Source: Exophiala sp. HKRS030
Taxonomy: Eukaryota; Ascomycota; Eurotiomycetes; Chaetothyriales; Herpotrichiellaceae
DNA: 64,000 nt
NCBI GenBank assembly: GCA_023897205.1
Contig: JAHWDD010000003.1
Coordinates: 2,793,665-2,857,664 of the forward strand
Direction of reading: 5' to 3'
This document shows positions 12,402 through 23,625 of the stretch, piece after piece. The number at the start of each line of letters is the position of its first letter. The stretch's first letter is position 1. Both the position numbers and the translations under genes were made by a program. Below the pieces are notes generated by a model that made no database searches, was not told where the DNA came from, and saw only the letters and a program-made list of their open reading frames with translations.

Positions 12402-13492
12402 TTATAGATTATCTAATGTGTGGGCCTTGATGTGCTGCCGAGCCATCAGATTCACCACCATTGCCGCGGCTTGTAGGTCAGGAACCGTTTGTATTCCTGG
12501 TGCAGAAGCTCTGACTTGATTGTCTGGACGATCGACAAGCAAAGCTTTGAAGCCTGCTAATTCTGCCCTTGATAATCTTTGGCATAGTCATCGCCAATAT
12601 GTATCCACATGGTCTCACCCACACTGACACTGACAATGGCGGCAAGGGACTGAGCAAGTCCTGTGATACCTTCTCGCATGGACTGTTTCTGAGCGTCATA
12701 TACCCATCGATCTAGATCAAGGCCTTGTTCTGCCCTCGATCGGGGAATATACTCGAGGAGTTGTCTTGCAAAATCCCAGATTCCTTCAGCAGGTTTCTCG
12801 GCATCCGCGTTGTAGCTGGTGGCCAAGAAGTCGAAATCGTTCTTTTCGTCGTAGACACTGAATAAAGGAGTCCGTATGTCGAACAGGGCTTTCTTTTGAT
12901 CTGATTGCTTTGAACCTGGCATTGACGCAAGTGGATTGATAAGTTCGGACAGTCCAACGTTGAAGCCCATGGCTTGGAGCACTTGTCTCACTCTTGGGTC
13001 GGAGTTTGTCACAACGCCCACGACGACGATGGGACCGTCCGGGTTTGTAAATTGAGACTTCAATGTTCGCATGCTTTGCATGAAATATGCAGCATCTGGA
13101 TATAGCTCATAAGCTTCATCTGAGGAGAAATGACGATAAAGCTGGGTGCCCAACGATGTAGGAATTTGAGCCGGCTCGATGACTTGACTGAAAGCATCTT
13201 CAACGACTTTGTTCCACCATTGCTCAGGAGTATCCAGTTTGCTTTTGCCGTAGTTCGGATAAGCCGCGTTATTGCGCTTGAAGGCAGCCTTGAAAGCAGT
13301 GTTCAACTTGTCGTGATCAATATTTGACTTCAGCCCACAATTGCGAGCAATCTCGGCATATTGGACTGATACTGGCTTTCGAAAGCCATATAAAGTGCCC
13401 AAGGCATCAAGAGTGACGACAAAGACAGGAATCTGTTGTCTACTCCTATGGGATTGATAGATGAGTCTCAGGCTGCTGGCGGTGGCCCCCAT
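12402..13492 (-). CDS. HAD-superfamily hydrolase (one apparent frame break)
   Basis: Haloacid-dehalogenase-like hydrolase of about 363 residues. Motif I is VTLDALGTLYGF, as in the 2-haloacid-dehalogenase/HDHD3-like branch. Motif II is GVVTNSDPRV and motif IV is WIHIGDDYAKDYQG. In the raw frame the protein stops four codons after motif IV (stop at 12557-12559). The expected continuation AELAGFKALLVDRPDNQV is present immediately downstream in another frame and runs to a TAA at 12402-12404. One extra base in the CCC run at 12566-12568 (GGG on the coding strand) joins them and gives a whole number of codons. No splice site is available there. The N-terminal MGATASS could be an N-myristoylation signal; that is speculative. 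Substrate unknown. Confidence 0.8.
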
Positions 13493-14661
13493 GTTGGATG
13501 CTAATGCTGTAGAGAGAACTTGGACGAGTTTGTGCTAGCCATATATCTCTCTATACTTCCATACCAATATCCTTCATGAGCTGGATTTTTGTCGTTATTG
13601 GTCAGGTTGTTGATGAATATGCCAGGTCAACAGCTTAGGTCAGGTAGGTAGCTGTCATACATCCACTGGCCAAGGTATCCGAGCCTAGGCAATCAACAAA
13701 TCCCCACCGTTAGTCCAGACAGTGATAGTTGCTGATGCAAAGGCCACGACCAAGGCATTCCATGAAAGGGCGGACCTGATTCACTTTGTCAATTACAAGG
13801 AAATGATGGGAGAGGGAAATCTAGATGATGTTAAGCAAAGCAGCTTCAAGCGTCAGGATAGAGTTTGCGGGTGTTTACATCAGCAAGAAGGACATGGACC
13901 AACCACTTCTCCGTAGGTATTGTAACTACCTAGTTAACTACTTAGTTAAGGGCCAGCACAAGTTATCACCTGTGTAGGGGCTGGTGGACCCCTACACATG
14001 GCTTTGATGCCTATAACGCTGCCTAATGGCATGACCCCGGGCGATACCTAAATGTGAAACATCCGTATTCCCTGCTTGTACCTGTATCGAAACCCAGAAG
14101 TGGATATTCCGCCGCTTTTGACAGAACGAAGGTACTGGAAGAATTGGACCAACTAATGTATGCTACTCCGTAAATTGCTAATGAGGGGTTCGGGTTTCTA
14201 ACCGGATTTGATCAGTACTCGTGGCGCCTTAACTAATTAACGAATAAATGCGCGATTTCACTTGATCTTGTACAGTAGGCCGAGGGCTAGGGAGGCTCGT
14301 TAGGAGGGGTGATAGGGAAACACAGAAGCCTTCTTAGCCCCAAGGCCAGCCTAAGGAGCCCCTGGGCACTTCAACCTTCGGTTAAGCCCGAGGCGCAGTT
14401 CCCGAAGAAATTTGTCAAAAGTCAAAAGTCAAAAGTCGATCCAATGCAATAATCAATGCACGCATAAACCCCGAGGCCCTTGATGATGATTCTCAGACGC
14501 ATCTCACCAACGATACCTCAGATAGAATTTCAGTTTCTCCTACCCTCCACCATCCTCGCTGTTCACAACCGAGTTCATCAACAATCACCTCAATCTATAC
14601 CCTTCCCTCCTCCCCCTCCTTTTCCTATATCTCTCTCCATCTTCCTATTCCAACCGCCAAA
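13493..14661. other. divergent promoter region, HAD hydrolase / thioredoxin reductase
   Basis: Intergenic DNA between two divergent genes. Holds a gtcaaaa tandem (three copies at 14414-14437), one TACTCCGTA nonamer (14164-14172) and, from about 14520, a CT-rich stretch typical of fungal 5' leaders. No separate gene recognised. Confidence 0.5.
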
Positions 14662-14796
14662 CTGTTCTCCTCAGCTTTTCGCCGTGCCACATCCCACCCC
14701 CTCCGCTCCTCCTTGAGCCTCTCAGTCGCCGCCACCTCCATAACACAGCAGCGACCACTCCACTCGACAAAGATCAAATCCTCTGCAATCAACACT
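14662..14796 (+). other. candidate CTG-initiated mitochondrial presequence of thioredoxin reductase
   Basis: These 45 codons are in frame with the thioredoxin reductase ATG at 14797 and contain no stop. They contain no Asp or Glu but several Arg, Lys, Ser and Thr: [16 protein letters not shown] near the start and QQRPLHSTK near the end. That composition is typical of a cleavable matrix presequence. No in-frame ATG lies upstream of 14797. The CTG at 14662 has A at position -3 (gccaaaCTGt), a favourable context. An intron, or an uncalled base linking the frame to the out-of-frame ATG at 14480, is the alternative. Confidence 0.5.
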
Positions 14797-15879
14797 ATGG
14801 CTGCACCCGTACACACCAAAGTAGCCATCATCGGCTCTGGCCCAGCCGCCCACACTGCCGCCATCTACTTGTCCCGCGCCGAACTCAAACCCGTGTTGTA
14901 TGAAGGCATGCTCGCCAATGGTACCGCCGCTGGAGGACAGTTGACCACAACCACCGAGGTGGAAAACTATCCTGGTTTCTCCAAAGGAATCGGTGGCAGT
15001 GAGCTGATGGACGAGATGCGTGCACAATCCGAGCGCTTCGGCACAGAAATCATCACCGAGACCATTTCACGCATTGATCTCTCTCAAAAACCATTCCGTC
15101 TATGGCGCGAATACGAAGATGCAGAAGGCGAACCTCCTGCGCACACTGCCGACGCCGTCATCATCGCCACGGGAGCCAATGCACGCCGTCTCAACCTTCC
15201 GGGCGAAGACAAATACTGGCAGAACGGTATTTCCGCATGTGCTGTGTGTGATGGCGCTGTTCCTATATTCCGAAACAAACATCTCGTAGTCATCGGCGGA
15301 GGTGATTCGGCAGCCGAGGAAGCCACTTTCTTGACAAAGTACGGTTCCCATGTCACGGTCCTTGTGCGGAAGGACGCCCTCCGAGCCTCGAAACTCATGG
15401 CCAAACGTCTGCTCTCACATCCTAAAGTGACTGTCCGATTCAACAGTGTCGCAGTCGAAGTACAGGGCGAGGACAAACCAAGAGGGCTGATGACGCATCT
15501 AAAAATCAAGAATGTATCCACTGGAGAGGAAGAAGTCCTAGAAGCCAACGGCCTCTTCTACGCTGTGGGTCATGATCCAGCAACCGCACTAGTTAAAGGC
15601 CAGCTCGACACCGACGAAGACGGCTATGTTGTCACCAAGCCGGGCACTAGTTACACATCCATCCCTGGAGTCTTTGCCGCGGGAGACGTTCAAGATAAGA
15701 GATATCGACAAGCCATCACAAGTGCTGGCAGTGGTTGTATCGCCGCATTAGAAGCAGAGAAATATCTTGCCGATCTAGAAGATCAAGAAGAGCCTGTTCT
15801 AGAGAAAGAGAATCAGGCCAAGAAACCAGAGACGGAGAAAAAGAATGAACCCGAGTACAGGTCGAATCCGTTGTTGTGA
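14797..15879 (+). CDS. thioredoxin reductase (NADPH)
   Basis: FAD/NADPH-dependent low-molecular-weight thioredoxin reductase that keeps thioredoxin reduced. 360 residues from ATG 14797 in a single exon. FAD-binding motif [15 protein letters not shown] lies at residues about 10-24, the redox-active pair CAVC at residues 148-151, the NADPH motif [12 protein letters not shown] near residue 167, and the C-terminal FAD motif [16 protein letters not shown] near residue 295. The C-terminal tail after the catalytic domain is longer than usual and highly charged ([18 protein letters not shown]). ATG 14797 gives the cytosolic form. The frame is also open upstream and encodes a mitochondrial-like leader without an ATG (see the separate entry). 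The enzyme class is certain; the targeting is inference. Confidence 0.93.
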   Translation: MAAPVHTKVAIIGSGPAAHTAAIYLSRAELKPVLYEGMLANGTAAGGQLTTTTEVENYPGFSKGIGGSELMDEMRAQSERFGTEIITETISRIDLSQKPFRLWREYEDAEGEPPAHTADAVIIATGANARRLNLPGEDKYWQNGISACAVCDGAVPIFRNKHLVVIGGGDSAAEEATFLTKYGSHVTVLVRKDALRASKLMAKRLLSHPKVTVRFNSVAVEVQGEDKPRGLMTHLKIKNVSTGEEEVLEANGLFYAVGHDPATALVKGQLDTDEDGYVVTKPGTSYTSIPGVFAAGDVQDKRYRQAITSAGSGCIAALEAEKYLADLEDQEEPVLEKENQAKKPETEKKNEPEYRSNPLL

Positions 15880-17240
15880 TAAATATCCAGAGCGACGAGC
15901 ATGAACAAGTCAACCGGCAGTGTACCAAAGGACAAGCTGGAAGTTATACCCATTCCACCTCGTGACGGGTTGCGTACAGCAAACCTAAAGTGAAACTACT
16001 GCAGAATTAGAATCTCATGCCACTTCAGAGTCCTTCTCGGCCTTCCACCATGTCACCAGCCCATCATTAGAGGACCGACACGGTCACAACTACAATTCGC
16101 AGATATGAAAGCGGCGGAAATCCCACCTCTTTTTCGGTGAGAGTCAAGGCTGACTTTCCTGACTGGTCTTGAAAAAGAAGTCATCCTGTACAACTACAAG
16201 AGCATAGAGTATGAGACAAGTCGAAGTGGGCAAGGAGGATATCATCCTCACATGCCAGCAACGGGTCTTCTAGCATCTCAGAAGCCGGGATGCCGCACTA
16301 TAGATTATGGTTCTTACAAAGGACAGGAACAGGGCGCTGTCGGAACCTGTCTTATTTTGCATATAGATAGAGCTTACTTAGACTGCCCGCCCTCCTCCGA
16401 CTACCTAGACAAAGAGACCAGACAAACGATCTCGAATCACGAATGCGAATTACAAGATATGGAATCTTTTGCATCTACGTTTCCTGCGTACGTTAATTGT
16501 CCTAGCTCACTTGTTCCGCTCCTTGTCCTTCCCGTCCTTCTCCTTCCATACGCAGTACAGTACGCAATCTAATCGCCCATCTGTAGCTAAATAAGGAACT
16601 AAATAGTTACATAACTAGTGATGTCTGCAGATCATGTCTCATGCCCTACTTAGTTCTGGCGCCGTCGAAGAATGTCTCAATTCTCATTCTCATTCTCATT
16701 CTCATTCTCATTCTCATTCTCATTCTCATTCTCATTCTCATTCTCATTCTCATTCTCATTCTCATTCTCATTCTCATTCTCATTCTCATTCTCATTCTCA
16801 TTCTCAAGCAATACACCATCTTGTAATCTAGACTAGTTTATGTCTATTGTGATGGATGACATTGTAGTCGCGGCGAGTGATCGAGAGATGGGAATTGCGG
16901 TGTTGAGATGGTTTGGCTAGTCCGCAACCAACCAGGGCGGCCCTCTGTTCTGAGTACCTGAAGTGGTATATGTTACTGTAACTATATGCTACTAGGCATC
17001 AGTTCCATGTGACGTACACAGCTATGATGGTGATGGTGATGGTAATGGTACAATATACAGGATATCCTATGCACATGCACATGCACATGCAAATACACAT
17101 GCATCCCTGTTCCCGCTATTCTCCAACAAAAAGGTGTTCTGCTTTTTCGTGTCCTTGCCATGCCATGCCCGGCTCTGCCCTATGTGGCAGACGCAGGCTA
17201 CAGTCATCTACAGAATAAACATGTACATCCGTGGTTCAGA
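15880..17240. other. convergent intergenic region with simple repeats
   Basis: Between the stops of thioredoxin reductase and mitochondrial uS4. Dominated by the TTCTCA array, with short ATGGTG (about 17024-17050) and GCACAT (about 17069-17092) runs nearby. No gene recognised; the frames reading SHSHSH and ILILIL are products of the repeat. Confidence 0.6.
16681..16806. repeat. TTCTCA hexanucleotide microsatellite, 21 perfect copies
   Basis: 126 uninterrupted bases of the unit TTCTCA. Purine/pyrimidine asymmetric: one strand is almost pure pyrimidine apart from one A per unit. Perfect identity of copies points to recent expansion. Confidence 0.97.
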
Positions 17241-18735
17241 TCATCGACGGCGCAAGTACCAGGAAAAGGCAGTACTCGAAGTCAACTCACTAAACGGGGT
17301 AGGCACCTCCGCCAGGCCCGGGCGAGAGACTGGATGGCGCAAGTAGACAGCGGCGCAGATGTTGTGGTTGACCTCGAGGAAGCGCGGGATGAAGGCGAAG
17401 GCACTCATGAAGTCGCGCGGCATCCACGGCGTTGCATACGGTTTGGTTTCGTCCACCGGGTTCTCGTTCATGGCTTGCAGAGCCGAATACAGTTCACTGA
17501 CTTCCGAGGATGAAAGGATCGTCACGCTGTGCTCGTCTTCGGCGTCGGTTTTGCTTGTGTTGGGGTCTGAGGCGGAAGTGGACGGCGTCGTGGTGGTTTC
17601 GGAGGTGGTGTCCAAGTCTTGGAGGGCTTTCTTTTCTGTTCTTTCTAGTGATGCGGCTGTTCTTGATTGTTGGTTCTCCTTGCGGATCCGTAGCTGGGTT
17701 TGGATCTCAGCGAATTGGGTTTCTAAACTGGCCGACTGGATGGCATCTCCAGATTTGGATTTGGAGAGTAGTTGCCTGATGGATTTCGTAAAGGCGCGGA
17801 GATCTTGCTTTCTTTTGGCGCCAATGTTCTCTTTGGGCGATGCCAGGATGCTCTTGGCTTGAGCTTGAAGTTCTTTCAAAACTTGACGGGGATCTCGGTT
17901 ATCATCGATTTCTGGCTCGACAGTTTCTTGGGCGTTGGCTTCTTCCTGAGCTGCTGCGGCGGCGTCGGCTGCGGCCGCATCTTCCTCTGCTACTTGTTTT
18001 TGCGCTTTGACTTTGGCTGCGCTCTCTTTCGATTGGCCTGTTGCGAACATGACTCTTTCTGGAGTGACTTGGAAAAGATCGCCTGGGTTGAGTAGATATC
18101 CGGGAAATTGCATCTAGCAATCGCAAAACTGTCAGTCATTTTGTGGTGTATACCCATACGGGTGCTAGAGAGACGGCGACAAACCTTCTTTCCATTGACA
18201 GTGACGGCACCATGGACAACAAATTGCCTGGCCTGTCGTATACTGCTTGCAAACATGGCTCTGAATACTGCAGTGTCCAACCTTCTCTCGAGTGGCGCAT
18301 AAGTCATTTGCATATAAGGAATTGCCGGAGCAAAGTTTTTTCTCTCCTTCACATCAGCTCCCATACCCCTTCCTGCGGATTCGATACTGCCGTCATTCAT
18401 GGCTAGATAATTGGCGTCCATGGGTATCACGGAACGTAAGCGTCGATCAAACATTCTGGACCAAACACCCTCTCGGACTTGCGAGCCATGGTAATTTCTT
18501 GTGGCGGACTTTGCCTTCCATTTCATCTGGAAGAAGGTGTTTGATCGATAAGACGAGCTGGTGGCTCGAGCGAGATTGTAAAGGTTGTATTTAGACCATG
18601 ATTGTCGAATTCTCTGTATGATTGTGAGTATGGTCAGTTTGCTCGGAAGGGGAGAGGGAGAAGGTTGCAACGCACAACTTCACTCATGTTATTCTTCTTG
18701 ACCTTTAGCGGCGTGAAGCCGCTCCCTCTAGCCAT
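17241..18735 (-). CDS. NAM9: mitochondrial small ribosomal subunit protein uS4m
   Basis: Mitochondrial ribosomal protein uS4, an early assembly protein of the 37S subunit. Three exons: 18735-18676, 18613-18185 and 18113-17241, with introns of 62 and 71 bases; 453 residues. The short first exon reads [16 protein letters not shown] and joins in frame to [17 protein letters not shown]. The S4 RNA-binding domain is the segment [20 protein letters not shown] plus [13 protein letters not shown], split from [12 protein letters not shown] by intron 2. Fungal mitochondrial S4 proteins carry a long Ala/Glu/Lys-rich coiled insertion, seen here across about residues 190-370. They end in the conserved block [20 protein letters not shown] and a terminal WYLRRR, as here. 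No frame break. Confidence 0.92.
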
Positions 18736-19167
18736 GGCTCGAGGTACTTGGTATTCCTGTAATGAGATGGGGGGGTGGTAGGTGATCAGGACATTCTTTA
18801 CGTGGATGGCTTCATGAACAGCTTCGGCGCAGTTTGGAGTCGAAGTTTGGGAATTAATTTCAATGTCACGTGACCATTCCGGCTGCTGGGTGGATAATGA
18901 GTTTGACCCTCCAGACCAAGGGCCACCCCAGGGTCACCCCAGGGCCAAGGTCTTCGTACCATGCTGCAGGCAGTCACAAAAAACACTAGGACTTTTTATA
19001 TGAGCTTGAAACAAAGATTGCAGCACGCCTTTTTACGCATGTTCTACCAATTCATGAATTATTGACAATATCCTACCGTGCCTACCAAGATCCTTCCTTC
19101 AACTCCTCGCTAAAATTGGAGCCCAAGCACGTGACCATCATAACTCGTGAATATCCACCATTGAAAG
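18736..19167. other. promoter region of the uS4m gene / 3' flank of SPC24
   Basis: 432 bases between two genes on the same (minus) strand. No coding signal; no recognisable element. Confidence 0.5.
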
Positions 19168-19890
19168 TCAACCTTTCATGGTTTGCCAGAAATAATCCGC
19201 ATAGAATGATCTTGGAAGTTTGGGATCAATGTTGACGACGTGCACATCACCCTTCTTTGCATTCCCGATAGTTGCCTTGTTATAGTTACCCGCCGGGTCT
19301 TGCTCCAGAGTGATGCCGAGTGATCGATACAACCACAATCGTAGACTGGATTTGAACGTCAGTATCATGCTCGAGATCCAGGGACACAAACTCAATACGT
19401 GATATTGTACTTACATGGTCGGGTCATCAGCCTCTCTGGTTCGCCTGGCATTGTCATCACCTTCAACACCTTGCTCGTCCAAATCAGCCAGTCGCATCTT
19501 CAACCTCTCCAATTCGGCCTCTAATCTTTCATTCTCGACCTCGAGCTCTGACGCCTGCTTGGCGATTCGAAATTTCCTGGTGTCGAGTTGCACGATTTCA
19601 GTGGCGTGTCTTCCACTGTCGTGACTGGCCAGAGTTTCCTTGTGTTGTGATGAAAGTGTAGCAAGTTGGCGGGACAGCTTCCGCAAAGTGGTTTCAGCAT
19701 CGCGAGTCCGAAGATCGCGCGATTGTTGGAGGGTAGATAGAGAGTCGTTGACTCGTGAGAGCGCGGCTTTATCTGGTGCGATGTTGAAGTTAGAGACGGT
19801 GGCTCGAATAAGCTGGCGATCTGGTTAGTGATATGTGTCGATGAGGTGTATGGGGCTACCTACAGTCGCGGGATCCTCGTCGAGAAGCAT
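19168..19890 (-). CDS. SPC24: kinetochore protein Spc24
   Basis: Subunit of the Ndc80 complex, which links kinetochores to spindle microtubules; Spc24 pairs with Spc25. Three exons: 19890-19864, 19812-19415 and 19345-19168, with introns of 51 and 69 bases; 200 residues. N-terminus MLLDEDPAT joins LIRATVSNFNIAPDK. The middle is a heptad-rich coiled coil (TRKFRIAKQASELEVENE and following) and the C-terminal globular domain reads KGDVHVVNIDPKLPRSFYA, ending YFWQTMKG. Length, coiled coil and the VHVVNIDPK block all match fungal Spc24. The tiny 27-base first exon is required for the conserved start. Confidence 0.92.
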
Positions 19891-20646
19891 GTTGATAGAA
19901 CTGATTGATGTACTTGGTGGAGGTATTGTAAGTTGTAAGCGTGATCAGTACAAAAGTGGTGCGTGGTGTTAGACGGGGGATGTCGTGCTGTCAGTAAAGC
20001 TGATGTTGACGAATTGTGGTTGTCCGGGGCAACGACAGTGGATGCAGTTTTGGGGCGGGTGATGTTGGAGTGGCCGTAAGACACTCTGGTCGTGGATTTT
20101 GTGGATCTAAGCTAGCAAGGATGTGAGAAGAGAGATAAATACACACAGCCAGTGCCAAGGAGCATCACGTGACACATACCAGTTCCTTCCCAAGTCACTG
20201 TCAGCGGTGTTAGGGAACTGGCGTGATGGTAGCGGCTAGGGTAGTGTGGGTTAGGTACCCGTTCGGGGTCTGTTAGGTGCTCGTTAGGTGCCCATTAGGG
20301 ACCGTGTCAGGTGCCTACAAAGTGGCTCAAGCATAACTGGTTTCCGCACTGAGAGGTCGATAATGCCACAGACCCCAACGTCATAACCGTGCTTTCTCGG
20401 GATGAGCCACAGTTCACGATTCTTCTGGAACCCGCCGCCTTCAGCCTCCTCCGTAGACGTGCCCTACATTTTGTTGGTAGTAACCTGACAACGGTTGGTG
20501 CTCTTTGCCACGTGTGTTTCCTATACGCATTGAACCTAGATTGACGTTACGAATTCTTTATTTCTATCGATCCTCCCATCAGCGTTGACTCTCTCTGTCT
20601 TGGGATCTTCCAGCGCTTGTCCACCAACCGAGTGGCGTCTTCAAGT
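19891..20646. promoter_or_regulatory. shared divergent promoter region of SPC24 and FIS1
   Basis: 756 bases separating two head-to-head genes. Between 20245 and 20320 there are several imperfect copies of a GTTAGGTRC-like unit. Function of the copies is unknown. Confidence 0.5.
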
Positions 20647-21272
20647 ATGCCGTCTAATTTACCTTGTGAGTCCATCTACTTTATGCTTGTATCCGTGAGG
20701 AAATACTAAGAGGTTGCAGATGCCGCCGATGCGGAGAGGTCAGTCTCGCCATCAATATTACTCAAGATCTTGGTGTACTGACTACGGAGAAACAGCGCCC
20801 TCAAGCCAGCGGAATTACAAGTCCTTCGCGCGCAATATGAGAAGGAAGGGGAATATGTGGGAGTTCAGACCAAGTTCAACTACGCCTGGGTAGGTGACCA
20901 GCGCAGGAGAAGAGATATCGAGCAACCTGCTGACAACGACAGGGATTGATCAAGTCCAATCAACGGCCTGAACAACAACTCGGAGTGCAGCTCCTGTCGG
21001 ACATCTTCAAGACGACGCCTGAACGAAGACGAGAATGTTTATACTACCTAGCATTGGGAAACTACAAGCTGGGCAACTATGCAGAAGCAAGACGATACAA
21101 TGATCTGTTGTTGGAGAAGGAGCCCGGAAATCTACAAGCCAGCAGTCTTCAACAGTTGATTGATGACAAGGTATCAAGAGAAGGACTGATGGGAGTGGCC
21201 ATTGTAGGAGGAGCCGCAGTGGTGGCAGGGATTGTTGGTGGGATACTCATGAGAAGCTCACGCAAAAGATGA
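20647..21272 (+). CDS. FIS1: mitochondrial fission protein Fis1
   Basis: Tail-anchored mitochondrial outer-membrane receptor for the fission machinery (Dnm1 recruitment); also peroxisomal in fungi. Four exons: 20647-20665, 20720-20738, 20796-20889 and 20943-21272; 153 residues. The first two coding exons are only 19 bases each, yet splice to the conserved N-terminus [20 protein letters not shown]. The TPR-like helical bundle follows ([32 protein letters not shown]), then a single C-terminal transmembrane segment ([19 protein letters not shown]) and a basic tail RSSRKR typical of outer-membrane tail anchors. Length and architecture are exactly those of the family. Confidence 0.94.
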
Positions 21273-22220
21273 GGCTGAGTTGAGGCCGAGGTCAATGAGT
21301 GGAGAGATTCGAGACGACATGTGATGGCAGTGTTCGCCATATATACCTGGTACCTATCGGATACACATAATAGTTCTTGTTTGTGACCATGATGGAGAAA
21401 CGGTTTATTCTGGGAGTAGGTGAGAAAGAGAAACGGGAGGGGGCACACGGTTACCAACCGACGGATGCTCTACAAGGCGAGTAAGCAGCCTGGCAGACAT
21501 GGTTGAGCCTGGCAGGGCACTGTACGATATAATAATGACACGGCGACGAGAACGACGACTACCAACCAACCAACCAGTGCATAACTGAGTCTGATATCGA
21601 GCGTGGTCATCGCTCTGTGGCACCCGGGGGTGCCTGGATGGAGTCAAGACTTTTTGTTATAGGCACCATTCCACCTATATGGAACATGACTGGGTGTGCC
21701 CACTTAACTAGAACCCCCGGAACTGGCGCCTGAGATCCGAATCCGAAACCGAAGAACAGCAACGGTCACACTGCACAAAACTCTGAGTTTTGGTGACACA
21801 CTTTTGACACGGGCGACACCTGCAACACCTCATATCATCCATCACCATACCCATCCCCATCGCTATCATCATCGCAACCATCGCAGCCTGCGTCTTTCTA
21901 CTTTCTCTACCTAGTCATACCATTAATTCAAAAGACCGGACTCTTCTCTTGTCTCTAATCTCCCGACTGCTTTCCTTGCCTCACAGCCTGCTCTTTGTCG
22001 TTCACAATCGCCAGTCGCCACCTTGTCCAAGGAACATATATTACTAAACCGCCTCCACTTCTTCTACTACTTCCTCTTCCGCCACCCTGTTATGACGCAG
22101 CCTTGGGCCTCGTCACTGCACCTCTACTTTTCAGAACACTGCCGGCCCATGCCAGATTAAGGATTGGTTTCGTTCTACTTGTACTTACTTTCGTCTCCTT
22201 CCACACGCATATCATTGGTC
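21273..22220. other. intergenic region between FIS1 and the RING ligase
   Basis: About 950 bases: FIS1 3' flank, then a CT-rich leader leading into the RING gene start. No other gene recognised. Confidence 0.5.
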
Positions 22221-23625
22221 ATGGCTGCTCGTCCCGTGGGCGAGCGAGTATTTTGTCATCAATGCCAACATGAATGGGATCGTGCCCACGGTGGCTTGAC
22301 ATGTCCGAGATGCGAAGGAGACTTTGTCGAAATTGTAACATGGCCTCAGCCTTCCATGAAAGCCCGCGAATGCTAACTTGATCACAGCTTGAGCCCGGCA
22401 CCACATCCTCTATAGACGCCGCCCGCATTCCGTCCAGATCACCATCGCCGCCTCACTCGCGGTCCCCTTTGGATGACCTCTACAACCACAACCCCTGGGA
22501 ACACGACGATAGTGATCCCGATGTCCCTCTACCCGACCCATTTCAACATCGTCCAAACCCCACAAGTTTTACTACATTCGAGTTTACAAACAATGGAGGC
22601 GCTGGTAGAATATCCTTCAGCACAAGAACAATCAGAGGAGGGACATTTGGAGACAATAGCCGGATGATGCCCAATATGTCTCCATTATTCATGCCCCCAA
22701 CCGGTGTCTTCGGCGGTTTCGACAGCAATAATTTCCCAAACCGAGATCCCCGTGGCCTCCCTCAACCCGGGAACTTGCAAGAGTAGGTGGTCAAAACATT
22801 CCCACCATGTTTGATGTACTAACCAAACCTTAGTTTATTCTCCATGCTGCTGCAATCGATGCAACAATCCGACAACATGCGACCGCAACAACAGAGAGGA
22901 AATTTTGGAGATCACAACCATCCTCCGCATCCCTTTGATCTGCTGGGAGCCTTGTTCAATCCTGGCAATGGGAGACAGGGGATATGGTGTTTTCTCAGGA
23001 GGCATTCGACCAAGTCATGTCACAGCTTATGGAGCAGAACCATGGCAGCAATGCTCCTCCTCCAGCGTCGCCAGAGGCGATTCAGTCGTTGGAAAAGAAA
23101 AAGGTCGATCAGGAAATGTTGGGGTCTGAAGGAAATGCCGAATGTTCAATATGTATGGACAGTGTCGCGTTAGGACAGGAGGTGACGGTGTTACCTTGTA
23201 AACATTGGTTTCATGGAGAATGTGTATCGGCATGGCTAAGGGAGCATGACACATGTCCGCATTGTCGAAAGCCCATTTCAAACCATGAGCAAACCCCACA
23301 GGCCAGTGGATCTAGCAGGAGGCCCAGCCGGAGAGCATCGTCAATCTCCAGTCCTCGAGCACCAGGGCCGGATGGAAGCAGATATAACCCGATCAACATA
23401 CCGGAAAGCCCGAGCGACCTTCGAAATGCGCGACAACGGTATTATGCAGATTCATCGCAGGGAAGGGGAGATGAGAGACCAAGGGAACCAAGACATGCAA
23501 GTAGTGGAGATTCAGGACGACGGTCTCGGAGAGATTCGAGAGGGAACAATGGTGCAAGTGCCACCTCCAATGCCAGTGGAGGAGGAGTTGGAGGATGGAT
23601 TCGTGATCATATGCCATTTTCATGA
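22221..23625 (+). CDS. RING-H2 E3 ubiquitin ligase, RNF115/RNF126-like (one apparent frame break)
   Basis: Predicted ubiquitin ligase. Three exons: 22221-22334, 22388-22782 and 22834-23625; 433 residues. The N-terminus is a C4 zinc ribbon (CHQCQHEW and CPRCEGDFVEI), as in the RNF115/126 family, where it binds ubiquitin or clients. The RING-H2 domain reads CSICMDSVALGQE, then LPCKHWFHGECV and CPHCRKPI, with all eight zinc ligands in C3H2C3 order. The C-terminus is Ser/Arg/Gly-rich and disordered, ending GGWIRDHMPFS. Within exon 3 the frame changes between LLGALFNPGNG and MVFSQEAFDQVMSQLMEQ. One extra base in the GGG run at 22970-22972 (or in GGGG at 22978-22981) restores continuity; no splice site fits. 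Confidence 0.85.

Noticed and set aside
16634..16831. Frames encoding poly Ser-His and poly Ile-Leu
   Set aside because: They are translations of the TTCTCA microsatellite in different frames.
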